From Campylobacter concisus (GTDB lineage Bacteria; Campylobacterota; Campylobacteria; Campylobacterales; Campylobacteraceae), in contig NZ_PIRF01000002.1 in NCBI RefSeq assembly GCF_003049705.1, forward strand, positions 62,001 through 126,000: a stretch of 64,000 nt of DNA, written 5' to 3'. Positions 26,487 to 34,495 of the stretch are shown here, one piece after another. Below the pieces are notes generated by a model. It did no database searches. It worked only from the letters and a program-made list of their open reading frames with translations, and was not told the DNA's origin. Each line of letters starts with the position of its first letter. Within the stretch, counting starts at the first letter, position 1. The position numbers and the translations under genes were made by a program.

Positions 26487-27321
26487 TTATGATAAATATT
26501 TACGAACAGATAAAATGCCTACTCTTTGGTGCTGGGGCTGTGGCGATGGTGTCATACTAAAGGCGCTCATCCGTGCTATCGACACCATGGGCTGGGACAT
26601 GAACGACGTTTGCGTGGTCTCAGGCATAGGCTGCTCTGGCCGCTTTAGCGGATATCTTGACTGCAACACCATCCACACAACTCACGGCAGAGCCGTAGCT
26701 TACGCGACTGGCGTAAAGATGGCAAACCCAGACAAACACGTCATCGTAGTAACTGGCGACGGCGACGGACTAGCGATCGGAGGCAACCACACGATACACG
26801 GATGCCGCCGAAATATCGGACTAAATCACATCTTAATCAACAACTTCATCTACGCGCTAACCAACTCGCAAACCAGCCCAACCACGCCAAAAGGCATGTG
26901 GACGGTCACAGCGCAATACGGCAACATCGATCCTAGCTTTGATGCCTGTATGCTCGCAACTGCCGCAGGAGCTAGCTTTGTCGCACGTGGTAGCGTCATC
27001 GAGCCAGAGAAGCTTACAAAGCTCTTTGTAGAGGGCTTTAGCCACGATGGATACAGCTTTTTTGATGTATTTTCAAACTGCCATATAAATTTAGGCCGCA
27101 AGAACAAAATGGGCGAGGCGGTGAAAAATTTAGAGTGGATAAAGGGCCGCACAACGAGCAAGGTCAAATTTGACATGCTAAGTGATGAGGAGAAAAAGGG
27201 CATTTTCCCACTTGGCGTGCTGCATAAAGATGAAGAAAAGATCGAATACACCAAGGCTTACGACAAGGTAAGAAAGGCTGCTATGAGCAATGAAGCGATA
27301 AATTTTGAGGAGCTAGCATGA
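26476..27321 (+). CDS. oorB: 2-oxoglutarate:acceptor oxidoreductase beta subunit
   Basis: OorB (281 residues) binds thiamine diphosphate: MPTLWCWGCGDGVILKALIRA at the start supplies cluster cysteines, followed by VSGIGCSGRFSGYLDC and the ThDP motif VTGDGDGLAIGGNH near residues 90-105. The ATG at 26476 lies inside the end of oorA behind ATAGGAGA, so the overlap is real. Codon use is more GC-rich here than in its neighbours, as often seen for highly expressed central enzymes. Confidence 0.95.
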   Translation: MAFNYDKYLRTDKMPTLWCWGCGDGVILKALIRAIDTMGWDMNDVCVVSGIGCSGRFSGYLDCNTIHTTHGRAVAYATGVKMANPDKHVIVVTGDGDGLAIGGNHTIHGCRRNIGLNHILINNFIYALTNSQTSPTTPKGMWTVTAQYGNIDPSFDACMLATAAGASFVARGSVIEPEKLTKLFVEGFSHDGYSFFDVFSNCHINLGRKNKMGEAVKNLEWIKGRTTSKVKFDMLSDEEKKGIFPLGVLHKDEEKIEYTKAYDKVRKAAMSNEAINFEELA

Positions 27322-27869
27322 AGTCACAATTAAGATTTGTCGGCGTTGGCGGACAGGGCGTCATACTAGCTGGCGAGATCCTCTCAGCTGCCAAGATAAA
27401 AGCGGGCGGATACGGCGTCAAGGCCTCTACCTACACATCTCAGGTACGTGGCGGCCCAACGAAGGTTGATATCATACTTGATGAGAAAGAAATTTTATAT
27501 CCTTACGCAAACGAGGGCGAGATAGACTTTATGCTTGCCACCGCGCAGATAAGCTACGATGCCTTTAAAAGCGGCGTGAAAGAGGGCGGTGCGATCGTTG
27601 TTGAGCCAAATTTAGTAAAAGTGAGCGATGAAGATAAAAAGCGCTGGAAAATTTATGAAATTCCTATCATCTCTATCGCAAAAGACGAGGTCGGAAATGT
27701 CATCACTCAAAGTGTCGTCGCCCTTGGCGTGGCGGTGGCTATGAGTAAATGTATGGATGAAAATTTAGTGTGTGAAGAGATGTTAGCAAGCGTACCAGCT
27801 AAGGTCAAAGAAGCAAATGCTAAAGCTTACGAGCTAGGTCTAAAATACGCAAAAGAGCTTTTAAAATAA
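27318..27869 (+). CDS. oorC: 2-oxoglutarate:acceptor oxidoreductase gamma subunit
   Basis: OorC (183 residues) is the gamma domain that completes the OorDABC complex. It begins with RFVGVGGQGVILAGEIL, followed by TYTSQVRGGPTKVDIIL, the family hallmarks. It overlaps oorB by four bases and ends the operon at a strong hairpin. Confidence 0.95.
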   Translation: MKSQLRFVGVGGQGVILAGEILSAAKIKAGGYGVKASTYTSQVRGGPTKVDIILDEKEILYPYANEGEIDFMLATAQISYDAFKSGVKEGGAIVVEPNLVKVSDEDKKRWKIYEIPIISIAKDEVGNVITQSVVALGVAVAMSKCMDENLVCEEMLASVPAKVKEANAKAYELGLKYAKELLK

Positions 27870-27896
27870 ATTTTGGCTAATTTTTAGCCAAAATTT
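27868..27896 (+). terminator. Terminator of the icd-mdh-oor operon
   Basis: A perfect 12-bp stem, AAATTTTGGCTA (27868-27879) with TAGCCAAAATTT (27885-27896), overlaps the oorC stop codon and has T-rich flanks. Confidence 0.75.
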
Positions 27897-28174
27897 CTAC
27901 TATAAACAGAAAAATTAACCTTTATTATATTTTTGTCAATTATTACTTTTCTTAAAATTTTAAGTATCACTTTTTGATATAAAAGATTATATTTATAGTA
28001 TTTATTTATCTTGCCAAAGCTATGAAATTTTTAAAAATCGTTCTCATAATGCCCTATCATAGCTTTTTTAAATAAAATGTATTTTTAAATATTTAATAAA
28101 TTAATTAATAAATTATATTTAATATTTGTTTTAGTAACATTTCAGACGTAAAATTTTTATAAAAGGAGTAAAAA
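27897..28174. other. AT-rich region upstream of the TonB receptor
   Basis: Together with the terminator this is a gene-free gap of about 305 bp. It contains CTTAAAATTTTAAG at 27951-27964 and several TTAATAAA units around 28090-28125, all expected in DNA this AT-rich. I see no open frame, no convincing Fur box and no clear -35. The ribosome site AAAGGAG at 28161-28167 serves a TTG start at 28175. Confidence 0.4.
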
Positions 28175-30373
28175 TTGAGTTACAAAATCTCGGTTGCAAC
28201 ATGTGCTGCACTTTTGATGTGCAGTGGTTTTTTAAGTCAAGTTTTTGCTGTGCAAACGACAAGGCTTGAGGGTATTGAAGTAAATTCGGTCGGTGACAAC
28301 ATCAGTGAGAGCGGTATTGATGAGGGAATTTTAAACAAAAGAGTAGCCGCTGGTCCTTTGGCTGACAAAAAAGTCTTAGATATGCCTTATCAAGTAAATA
28401 CGATCTCAAAAGAGGTTCTTGATAACCAAGGTGTTCAAGGTTTTGAAGATGCAGTTAGATACTTCCTTTCAGCACAAATTTAATATCGTGGTGGAGCTGA
28501 GATTGGTCGTCCACAAACTCGTGGTTTTCAAGGTAGTGTAATCGGTAATGTCTTTTGGGATGGTTTTTATGCTGCATCAACTACAGCTATACCTATGGCG
28601 ATGTTTGAGAGCCTTCAAGTGCAAAATGGACTTGCTGGCTCACTTTATGGTGCTGGTGCGCCTACAGGGTATTTTAGTTACTCTCGTAAGCGCCCAGTTT
28701 CACTTCAAAACATCATCTGGACTGATTACAGCTCAAGATCAAATTTAGGCGTAGGTCTTGATACTTCAAATAAATTTGAAAAAGTTGGATATAGAGGCGT
28801 CTTTTACTACTCAGGCGGTGAAAAGAATGCCAAAGATAGTAAATTTTCTCGTCGTTTAGCCTCACTAGGACTTGATTTTTATCTTACAGAGAATTTGACA
28901 CTTGAGACAAACTTTAGCCATTACGAGCATAAAAATTCAGGTATGCCGGGTGGATTTAGTATGCCATTAACTAATGGAGTGGCGAATTTTGATGTACCAA
29001 GCCCTGTAAAAGATACTAAAAGGGAACTTGGTCAGACTTTTGGGGGTAATTATCTAAAAACTCAAACAGCTAGTGTAAAACTAAAATACGCTCCAACAGA
29101 CAACTGGTATTTTGAAGGTGGCTATCAGTGGCAAAATGCTTTAAGAAATATGTATGGTCCTAGTAATACTTTTTTAAATAGTGACGGCAAGTTTAATGTA
29201 AAAGAAGATTATACTCGTAGCGGTGCTTCTGGTAAATTTCAAGTCCATAGTTGGTTTGCCAAAGCTAACACCAGTTTTGAAACAGGAAGCATAGTGCATA
29301 ACGTAGGTTTAGCAACTAATGGATATAGATTTAAAATTTATTCAGGAAAAACTACTGGCGACAAAAAAGATTACGGTAATTCTTATTTAAGCAACCCAGT
29401 AGTGTTTAATGATGCTCATGTAAATAGAGGCGATGGTTTATATAAATCAAGATACTCTGATACTAAAAACGTAATATTGGTAGATGATATAGCTTTAAAC
29501 GATAAATTTAGCACTATCTTATCTTTCTCAAATTCATGGTTTCAAAGCAATGTCATAAATAAAAATACTGGCAAAAAGACAAAAACTTATGATAAAAACG
29601 GACAAAGTTATGCGGTCAGTTTTGTTTATAAGCCTATTGAAAATTTAAATCTTTATACAACTTACGCAGACAGTATCTCAGATGAACAATCGTCATACAC
29701 ATTTCTAAACTCACATCCAAGACGAGGAGAAATGATCGTAATAGAACCTATCAGAAGTAAACAATATGAGATCGGTGCAAAAGCAAGACTAGGCGAGCTT
29801 GATCTATCAGCTGCGATCTTTGAGATCAAACGTCCAGTAGCATATCTAGTTGGTAGTGGAGCAAGTGCAGAGTATAAAATTCAAGGCACACAAAGAAACC
29901 GCGGCTTTGAGCTAACTACTGGTGGAAAGCTTGTTGATACTTTAAGTATGTATGGTGGCTTTACACTTCTTGATGCTAAGATAAAAAATGCTAAAGATGG
30001 CGTATCCGAAGGCAAAACAGTTATCGGTGAGCCAAAATTTCAAGCAAATATCTTGTTTGACTACGCAGTTCCTAGCACAAACAAACTTGCATTTACAACA
30101 AATTTTCACTACACAGGCAAACGCTACATCGACAATGCCAACGCTCATAGCGTAAATGGCTACTTCACAACAGATGTTGGAGCTAGATACACTACAAAAG
30201 CTTGGTTAGGCAAAGAGACAACTATAAGATTTGACATAAATAACCTCTTTAATAAAAAATACTGGGCAGGAATGTTCCCATCTGATGTAGATGGAGCGAT
30301 TGCTGGACGCGGAACCTCGCTTTTCTTAGGACAAAGCAGAACCTTCATGCTTTCAGCTCAAGTTAAATTCTAA
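28175..30373 (+). pseudogene. TonB-dependent outer-membrane receptor interrupted by one in-frame stop
   Basis: Read as one frame this is a 732-residue receptor for a metal chelate. It has a TTG start behind AAAGGAG, a signal peptide (about 1-25, ending SQVFA), a TonB-box-like TTRLEGIEVNSVG, a plug domain (MPYQVNTISKEVLDNQG) and a 22-strand-type barrel ending FMLSAQVKF with terminal phenylalanine. Codon 103 is TAA (28481-28483) in SAQI-stop-YRGGAEIGRPQTRG; the frame continues unchanged on both sides without another stop. A CAA-to-TAA change would explain it. Translation might restart at the ATG at 28595, but that product would lack signal and plug. An RNA-level bypass or a base-call error cannot be excluded. 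Confidence 0.85.
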
Positions 30374-30378
30374 AAACC

Positions 30379-30401
30379 AAAGCCAAATTTATTTTGGCTT
30401 T
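30379..30401 (+). terminator. Hairpin between receptor and methyltransferase genes
   Basis: AAAGCCAAA (30379-30387) pairs with TTTGGCTTT (30393-30401). A second stem follows at about 30411-30437 (AAATTTGCCCT with AGGGCAGATTT, one mismatch). Two hairpins in an 85-bp gap could terminate the receptor message or attenuate read-through into the transport genes. Confidence 0.6.
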
Positions 30402-30458
30402 AGGCTCTTTAAATTTGCCCTTTTTGTAGGGCAGATTTAAATAACCAAAGGGAGAAAG

Positions 30459-31298
30459 ATGCAAGGGCTGGTTGATTATCAAGCGATTTTAGAGAGAGTG
30501 TTTTCGCCTACTTTGCAAAAAGTAAAGGGCAAAGATGGTGGCGTAAACTGGGATGATTACGCAGATATGTATAACGAGATGACTGGCATGGAGACGGCTT
30601 CTACACTAAATTTGCTCTCAAATTTGCCTATCACAAAAGATGATAGCGTGCTTGACGTGGGATGTGGCCCAGCAAGGCTTAGCGTGCCACTTGCAAAGCT
30701 AGCAAAGAGCGTAAGCGCGCTAGATCCGTTTGCAAAAATGCTTGAATACGCTAAGAAAAATGCAAAAGAGGCTGGAGTAAAAAATATAAATTTCATCCAA
30801 AAAGACTGGAGCGATGAGCAAAGCATAAAAGACTTACCAAAACACGATATCGTGCTAGCATCACGCTCAGTTGGGCTTTTTGATATAAAAAAGCTTTGCA
30901 AATTTGCTAAAAAATATGTCGTGATGACCTCTTTTTTAATGGATTATCCAAACTTAAAAACGTTCTGGCAAGACTTCCTAAAAGGAGTAAAAGATGAAAA
31001 TGAGGCAGGTCTAAGCGATAGGAGATTTGGCTATAACTTTATCTTTAATATCGCTTACGACATGGGAGCAAATCCAAATTTAAAGATAATCGACACCATT
31101 TTTGTGAGGGATTTTGCTAGCCTTGAAGAGGCGTTTTCTTATTTTAGATTTGTCGGTGAGATCACGCCTGAAAAAGAAGAAATTTACAAAGAAAATGTAA
31201 AAAGCTACCTCACAAAGACCAAAAGTGGCTTTAAATTTAAAAGAGAAACCAAGAGCTATCTTATCTGGTGGGACGTGCGGGAGATGAAATTTGAGTAG
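30459..31298 (+). CDS. Class I SAM-dependent methyltransferase in a metal-chelate uptake operon
   Basis: A 279-residue soluble protein. The SAM site is LDVGCGPARLSVPLAKLA at about residues 67-84, followed by acidic SALDP (motif II) and FIQKDW. The N-terminal 60 residues include NWDDYADMYNEMTGMETAS. The substrate cannot be read from the sequence. It starts behind AAAGGGAGA and overlaps the FecCD-type permease by eight bases, so it is made with the transporter and may modify or release the imported chelate, or methylate a tetrapyrrole or corrinoid. It is intact, unlike the receptor and binding protein. Confidence 0.8.
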   Translation: MQGLVDYQAILERVFSPTLQKVKGKDGGVNWDDYADMYNEMTGMETASTLNLLSNLPITKDDSVLDVGCGPARLSVPLAKLAKSVSALDPFAKMLEYAKKNAKEAGVKNINFIQKDWSDEQSIKDLPKHDIVLASRSVGLFDIKKLCKFAKKYVVMTSFLMDYPNLKTFWQDFLKGVKDENEAGLSDRRFGYNFIFNIAYDMGANPNLKIIDTIFVRDFASLEEAFSYFRFVGEITPEKEEIYKENVKSYLTKTKSGFKFKRETKSYLIWWDVREMKFE

Positions 31299-32301
31299 TA
31301 AAAAGGTCATTTTCGCATTATTTGCGCTTCTTTTGCTGGTGCTCTTTTTTTCATTAGGTATCGGACGCTACGAGATAAGCTACGCTCAAATTTTTGAGTT
31401 TATAAGATCAGCCATTTTAAACGAGCAAACAAGCGACGAGCAAGGATATACGGTCTTTACGCTCATTCGCTTGCCAAGGGTGCTTTTTGCCGTCCTTGTC
31501 GGTGCAGCGCTTGCTAGCTCTGGAGCTGTCTATCAAGGCCTTTTTAAAAATCCTCTAGTCTCGCCTGACATCCTTGGTGTCTCAAGTGGCGCAGCTGTTG
31601 GAGCGAGCGTGGCTATCATCTTAAATTTTAACTACATAGGCGTGCAGCTTAGCGCCTTTGGCTGCGGTCTTTTTGCTGTTTTTGCCGTCGTTTTTATAAG
31701 CAGCGTCATCGCAAAGGGCAGGCTAAATTTACTCGTGATGGTGCTAACTGGCATCGTCATCTCATCTCTTTTTGGAGCGCTTAGCTCGCTCATAAAATTT
31801 CTAGCCGATAGCGAAGATAAGCTACCAGAAGTCACTTTTTGGCTGATGGGAAGCCTTGCAAGAAGCGGCGGATATAAAAATTTAGCTCTACTTTTTTGCG
31901 TAGTTATGATCTGCCTTGTGCCACTTTTCATGCTTCGCTATAAGCTAAATACGCTTAGTTTTGGCGAAGAAGAGGCTAGGGCGATGGGGCTAAATGTCAA
32001 ATTTTACAACATCATAATAATCATCGCCTCGACACTTCTAACCGCTACTTGCGTCTCATTTTGCGGTATCGTGGGCTGGGTGGGGCTCGTCATCCCTCAC
32101 ATTATGCGCTTTGTCGTGGGAGCAAATTTCATCACGCTCTTTCCAGCTTCGCTGCTTGGCGGAGGGCTGTTTTTACTGATAGTTAATACCACTTCACGCA
32201 GCTTAATGGCAAGTGAGATCCCACTTGGCGTCATCACATCACTAGTTGGCGCACCTCTTTTTGTCTATCTGCTCTATAAAAGCAAAAAGGGTTTTGCGTG
32301 A
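31291..32301 (+). CDS. FecCD-family ABC transporter permease
   Basis: A 336-residue inner-membrane permease of the siderophore, haem and cobalamin class. Hydrophobic spans cover nearly the full length. Signature stretches are LIRLPRVLFAVLVGAALASSG, YQGLFKNPLVSPDILGVSSG, GEEEARAMGLNV (coupling helix to the ATPase) and VGWVGLVIPHIMRF. It starts with TTG at 31291 behind GGGAG, inside the end of the methyltransferase gene, and overlaps the ATPase gene by four bases. Confidence 0.93.
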   Translation: MSSKKVIFALFALLLLVLFFSLGIGRYEISYAQIFEFIRSAILNEQTSDEQGYTVFTLIRLPRVLFAVLVGAALASSGAVYQGLFKNPLVSPDILGVSSGAAVGASVAIILNFNYIGVQLSAFGCGLFAVFAVVFISSVIAKGRLNLLVMVLTGIVISSLFGALSSLIKFLADSEDKLPEVTFWLMGSLARSGGYKNLALLFCVVMICLVPLFMLRYKLNTLSFGEEEARAMGLNVKFYNIIIIIASTLLTATCVSFCGIVGWVGLVIPHIMRFVVGANFITLFPASLLGGGLFLLIVNTTSRSLMASEIPLGVITSLVGAPLFVYLLYKSKKGFA

Positions 32302-33074
32302 AATTTGAGATAAAAAATTTAAGCTGTGGCTACGACAAAAAGATCGTTATAGAAAATTTCAATGCAAATTTACAAGACGGCGACATCTTTTGCCTGCTTG
32401 GTAGCAATGGCGTTGGCAAAACGACGACGTTTAAGACGATACTTGGCTTTTTAAAACCACTTGGGGGAGAAATTTTAATAGACGGCAAAGACGCGCTAAA
32501 GATGAGTGAAAAAGAGCGAGCAAGCTTTATAAGCTACGTCCCGCAAGCTCACACACCGCCATTTGCTTTTAGCGTTTTTGACGTTGTGATGATGAGTGCA
32601 AATGCAAGGCTTGGTATATTTGAACGGCCCAGCAAAAAGGATGAAGAGATAGCGTTAGATGCATTAAAGACGCTAAATTTAGAGAGTTTTAAAGATAAAA
32701 TTTACACCGATCTAAGCGGTGGCGAGCGGCAAATGGTGCTGATAGCTAGGGCTTTGGCGCAGCGCTCAAAGGTGATGCTGCTTGATGAGCCAACGGCAAA
32801 TTTAGACTTTGGCAACCAAATGCGAGTTTTAAAAGAGATAAAAAAGCTCGCAAAGCAAGGCTATATCATCATCCTCACCTCTCATCAGCCAGAGCAGGTC
32901 TTTTATCTAAACGCGAAAGTTGCAATGCTTGGTCGTGATAAAAACTATATCTACGGCGAGGCTAGCGAGGTGATGAACGGCGAAAATTTAAAGAAAATTT
33001 ACGGCGTAGATATACGAGTGGTGAAAAATATCATCGATGAGCGCGAGCATTACTCTTGCGTGATGGTGGATTGA
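32298..33074 (+). CDS. FecE/BtuD-type ABC transporter ATPase
   Basis: A 258-residue ATPase that powers the FecCD permease. It has Walker A LLGSNGVGKTTTFKT (about 33-47), Q-loop YVPQAHTPP, ABC signature LSGGERQMVLIARAL (about 139-153), Walker B VMLLDEPTANLD and switch histidine LTSHQPEQ. All catalytic residues are present. The substrate (ferric siderophore, haem, or nickel/cobalt chelate) cannot be told from this subunit. Confidence 0.93.
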   Translation: MKFEIKNLSCGYDKKIVIENFNANLQDGDIFCLLGSNGVGKTTTFKTILGFLKPLGGEILIDGKDALKMSEKERASFISYVPQAHTPPFAFSVFDVVMMSANARLGIFERPSKKDEEIALDALKTLNLESFKDKIYTDLSGGERQMVLIARALAQRSKVMLLDEPTANLDFGNQMRVLKEIKKLAKQGYIIILTSHQPEQVFYLNAKVAMLGRDKNYIYGEASEVMNGENLKKIYGVDIRVVKNIIDEREHYSCVMVD

Positions 33075-33085
33075 AAGGAGAAAAT

Positions 33086-34098
33086 ATGTTTAAGAAAATT
33101 TTGCTTTTGGCTTTTTTGCTTGTTAGTTTGCAAGCAAGAGTGGTGCTTGATAGCGACGATAAAAAGGTAGAAGTGCCTGATGTGATCGAGCGTGCGACGC
33201 CTTTGATAGGGGCTTTTGTGCAGGTCTCTGCGATGCTTGGCAACGAAGATCATATAATTAGCGGTGCGCCAAAACTGCCTCCACTTATGTCTAAAATTTT
33301 TCCAAAGATAAAAAGCAACGACAATAAAAGTGGCATGCTAAGTAGCAGCGTCGAGACGATCATCGCGTCAAAAACGCAAGTTGTTTTTGGGCCAATTGGT
33401 ATGATGTTTGATGAAAATAGCAAGGCTCAGTTAGAGAGCACTGGCATCGCGGTTGTGAAGATAGATAAATTTCAAAGTATCAAAGAGATACAAGATAGCT
33501 TTAGTAAGATCGCTGAAATTTGGGGCGAAAAGAGCGTAAAAAGGCACGTGAGTTTAATGACTATTTTAACGACAACATAAAATTTGTAAGCCAAAAAACA
33601 GCAAATTTAACGCCAAAAAAGAGAGTTTTGGTGCTTAACTATAGCTCAGGAAACTTTAGCACCATTAGCTCAAAAGATATCGGCGCTGAGTATATTAGCG
33701 TGGCTGGTGGTATAAATTTAAGCTCAGAACTAAGCTATGGGGTTTTAAAAATTTCAAAAGCGATAAATGAAGAGCAAGTCATCATCTTTAACCCAGATAT
33801 CATCATCACAAATTCACAAAAAAGTGCCGATGCTATCGCTAAAAACGCATCATTTGCCAAGCTAAAAGCTGTGCAAAATGGAGAAATTTTTGTAGTGCCA
33901 AGTGGCGTTTATCTTTGGAGCGTAAGAAGTGCTGAAGGTGCGCTCTATCCACTTTGGCTGGCTAAGACATTTTACCCAGAGCAGTTTAGCGATCTAAATT
34001 TAGAGCAAAAAACAAGAGAGTTTTACGAGAGATTTTATAACTACAAGCTAAGTGATATTGAGCTAAAAGAAATTTTGCACCCAAGTGGTGAATTTTGA
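33086..34098 (+). pseudogene. Periplasmic metal-chelate binding protein, frameshifted
   Basis: Two frames together form one binding protein of the TroA/BtuF class. The first begins at ATG 33086 behind AAAGGAG with a signal peptide (MFKKILLLAFLLVSLQA) and reads through IVKIDKF-type sequence to KIAEIWGEKSVK. The second continues with KAREFNDYFNDNIKF to GVYLWSVRSAEGALYPLWL. The break is at an A5 run (33538-33542): adding one A restores GTA AAA AAG GCA CGT and gives 337 residues, normal length. The read-out product stops at 33580 after about 164 residues. It could be a fixed frameshift, slippage in the A tract, or a sequencing error. Confidence 0.85.
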
Positions 34099-34495
34099 TA
34101 ATAGGACAAAAATAATGTTATTTATTATATTTAATATATTTATTTAAGTATAAAAGTAAATTTATCTTTCTAATATCCTAAAAAATAGCTTCTAAAGCTT
34201 AAAAACTCAAAAATAAAAATAAACTTCAAATCAGTAGAAATTTTTATATATCTTATAAATTTTTCTACCACTAAATTTATAAAAACTACCTTGAAAAGCC
34301 CATTCTATCCTTTTTGATTTTAATATCAGCTCTCATTTCTTAATCTAAAATAAATCTTTATGTTTCTTTTAAGTAAATTTAATGTAATGTTTCATTATTA
34401 ATTATTTAATTAATATAGTTGTTTTAAAAAATATTAAGAAATGAACTGGCGGTGCGTTTTAAACGCTAAAAATTTACTAAGATAGGAAGTTATCA
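34099..34495. other. AT-rich region upstream of mfrA
   Basis: About 400 bp without a supportable gene. It holds short A/T repeats and no long open frame, no strong hairpin at its left edge, and no consensus promoter I would defend. The mfr operon promoter must lie here; a ribosome site (AGGAAG) precedes the mfrA ATG. Confidence 0.4.

Noticed and set aside
27897-28174. Fur box upstream of the TonB receptor
   Set aside because: I looked for a 7-1-7 or GATAAT-array match and found only AT-rich palindromes at background level.
28595-30373. Receptor barrel as a separate 592-residue gene
   Set aside because: It is in the same frame as the upstream signal and plug segment, with conserved receptor sequence continuing between the stop and the ATG; its ATG has no ribosome site and the product would lack a signal peptide.
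33520-34098. Second half of the binding protein as its own gene
   Set aside because: It begins in mid-domain without signal or ribosome site, and one added A in the tract at 33538-33542 joins it to the first half at normal family length.
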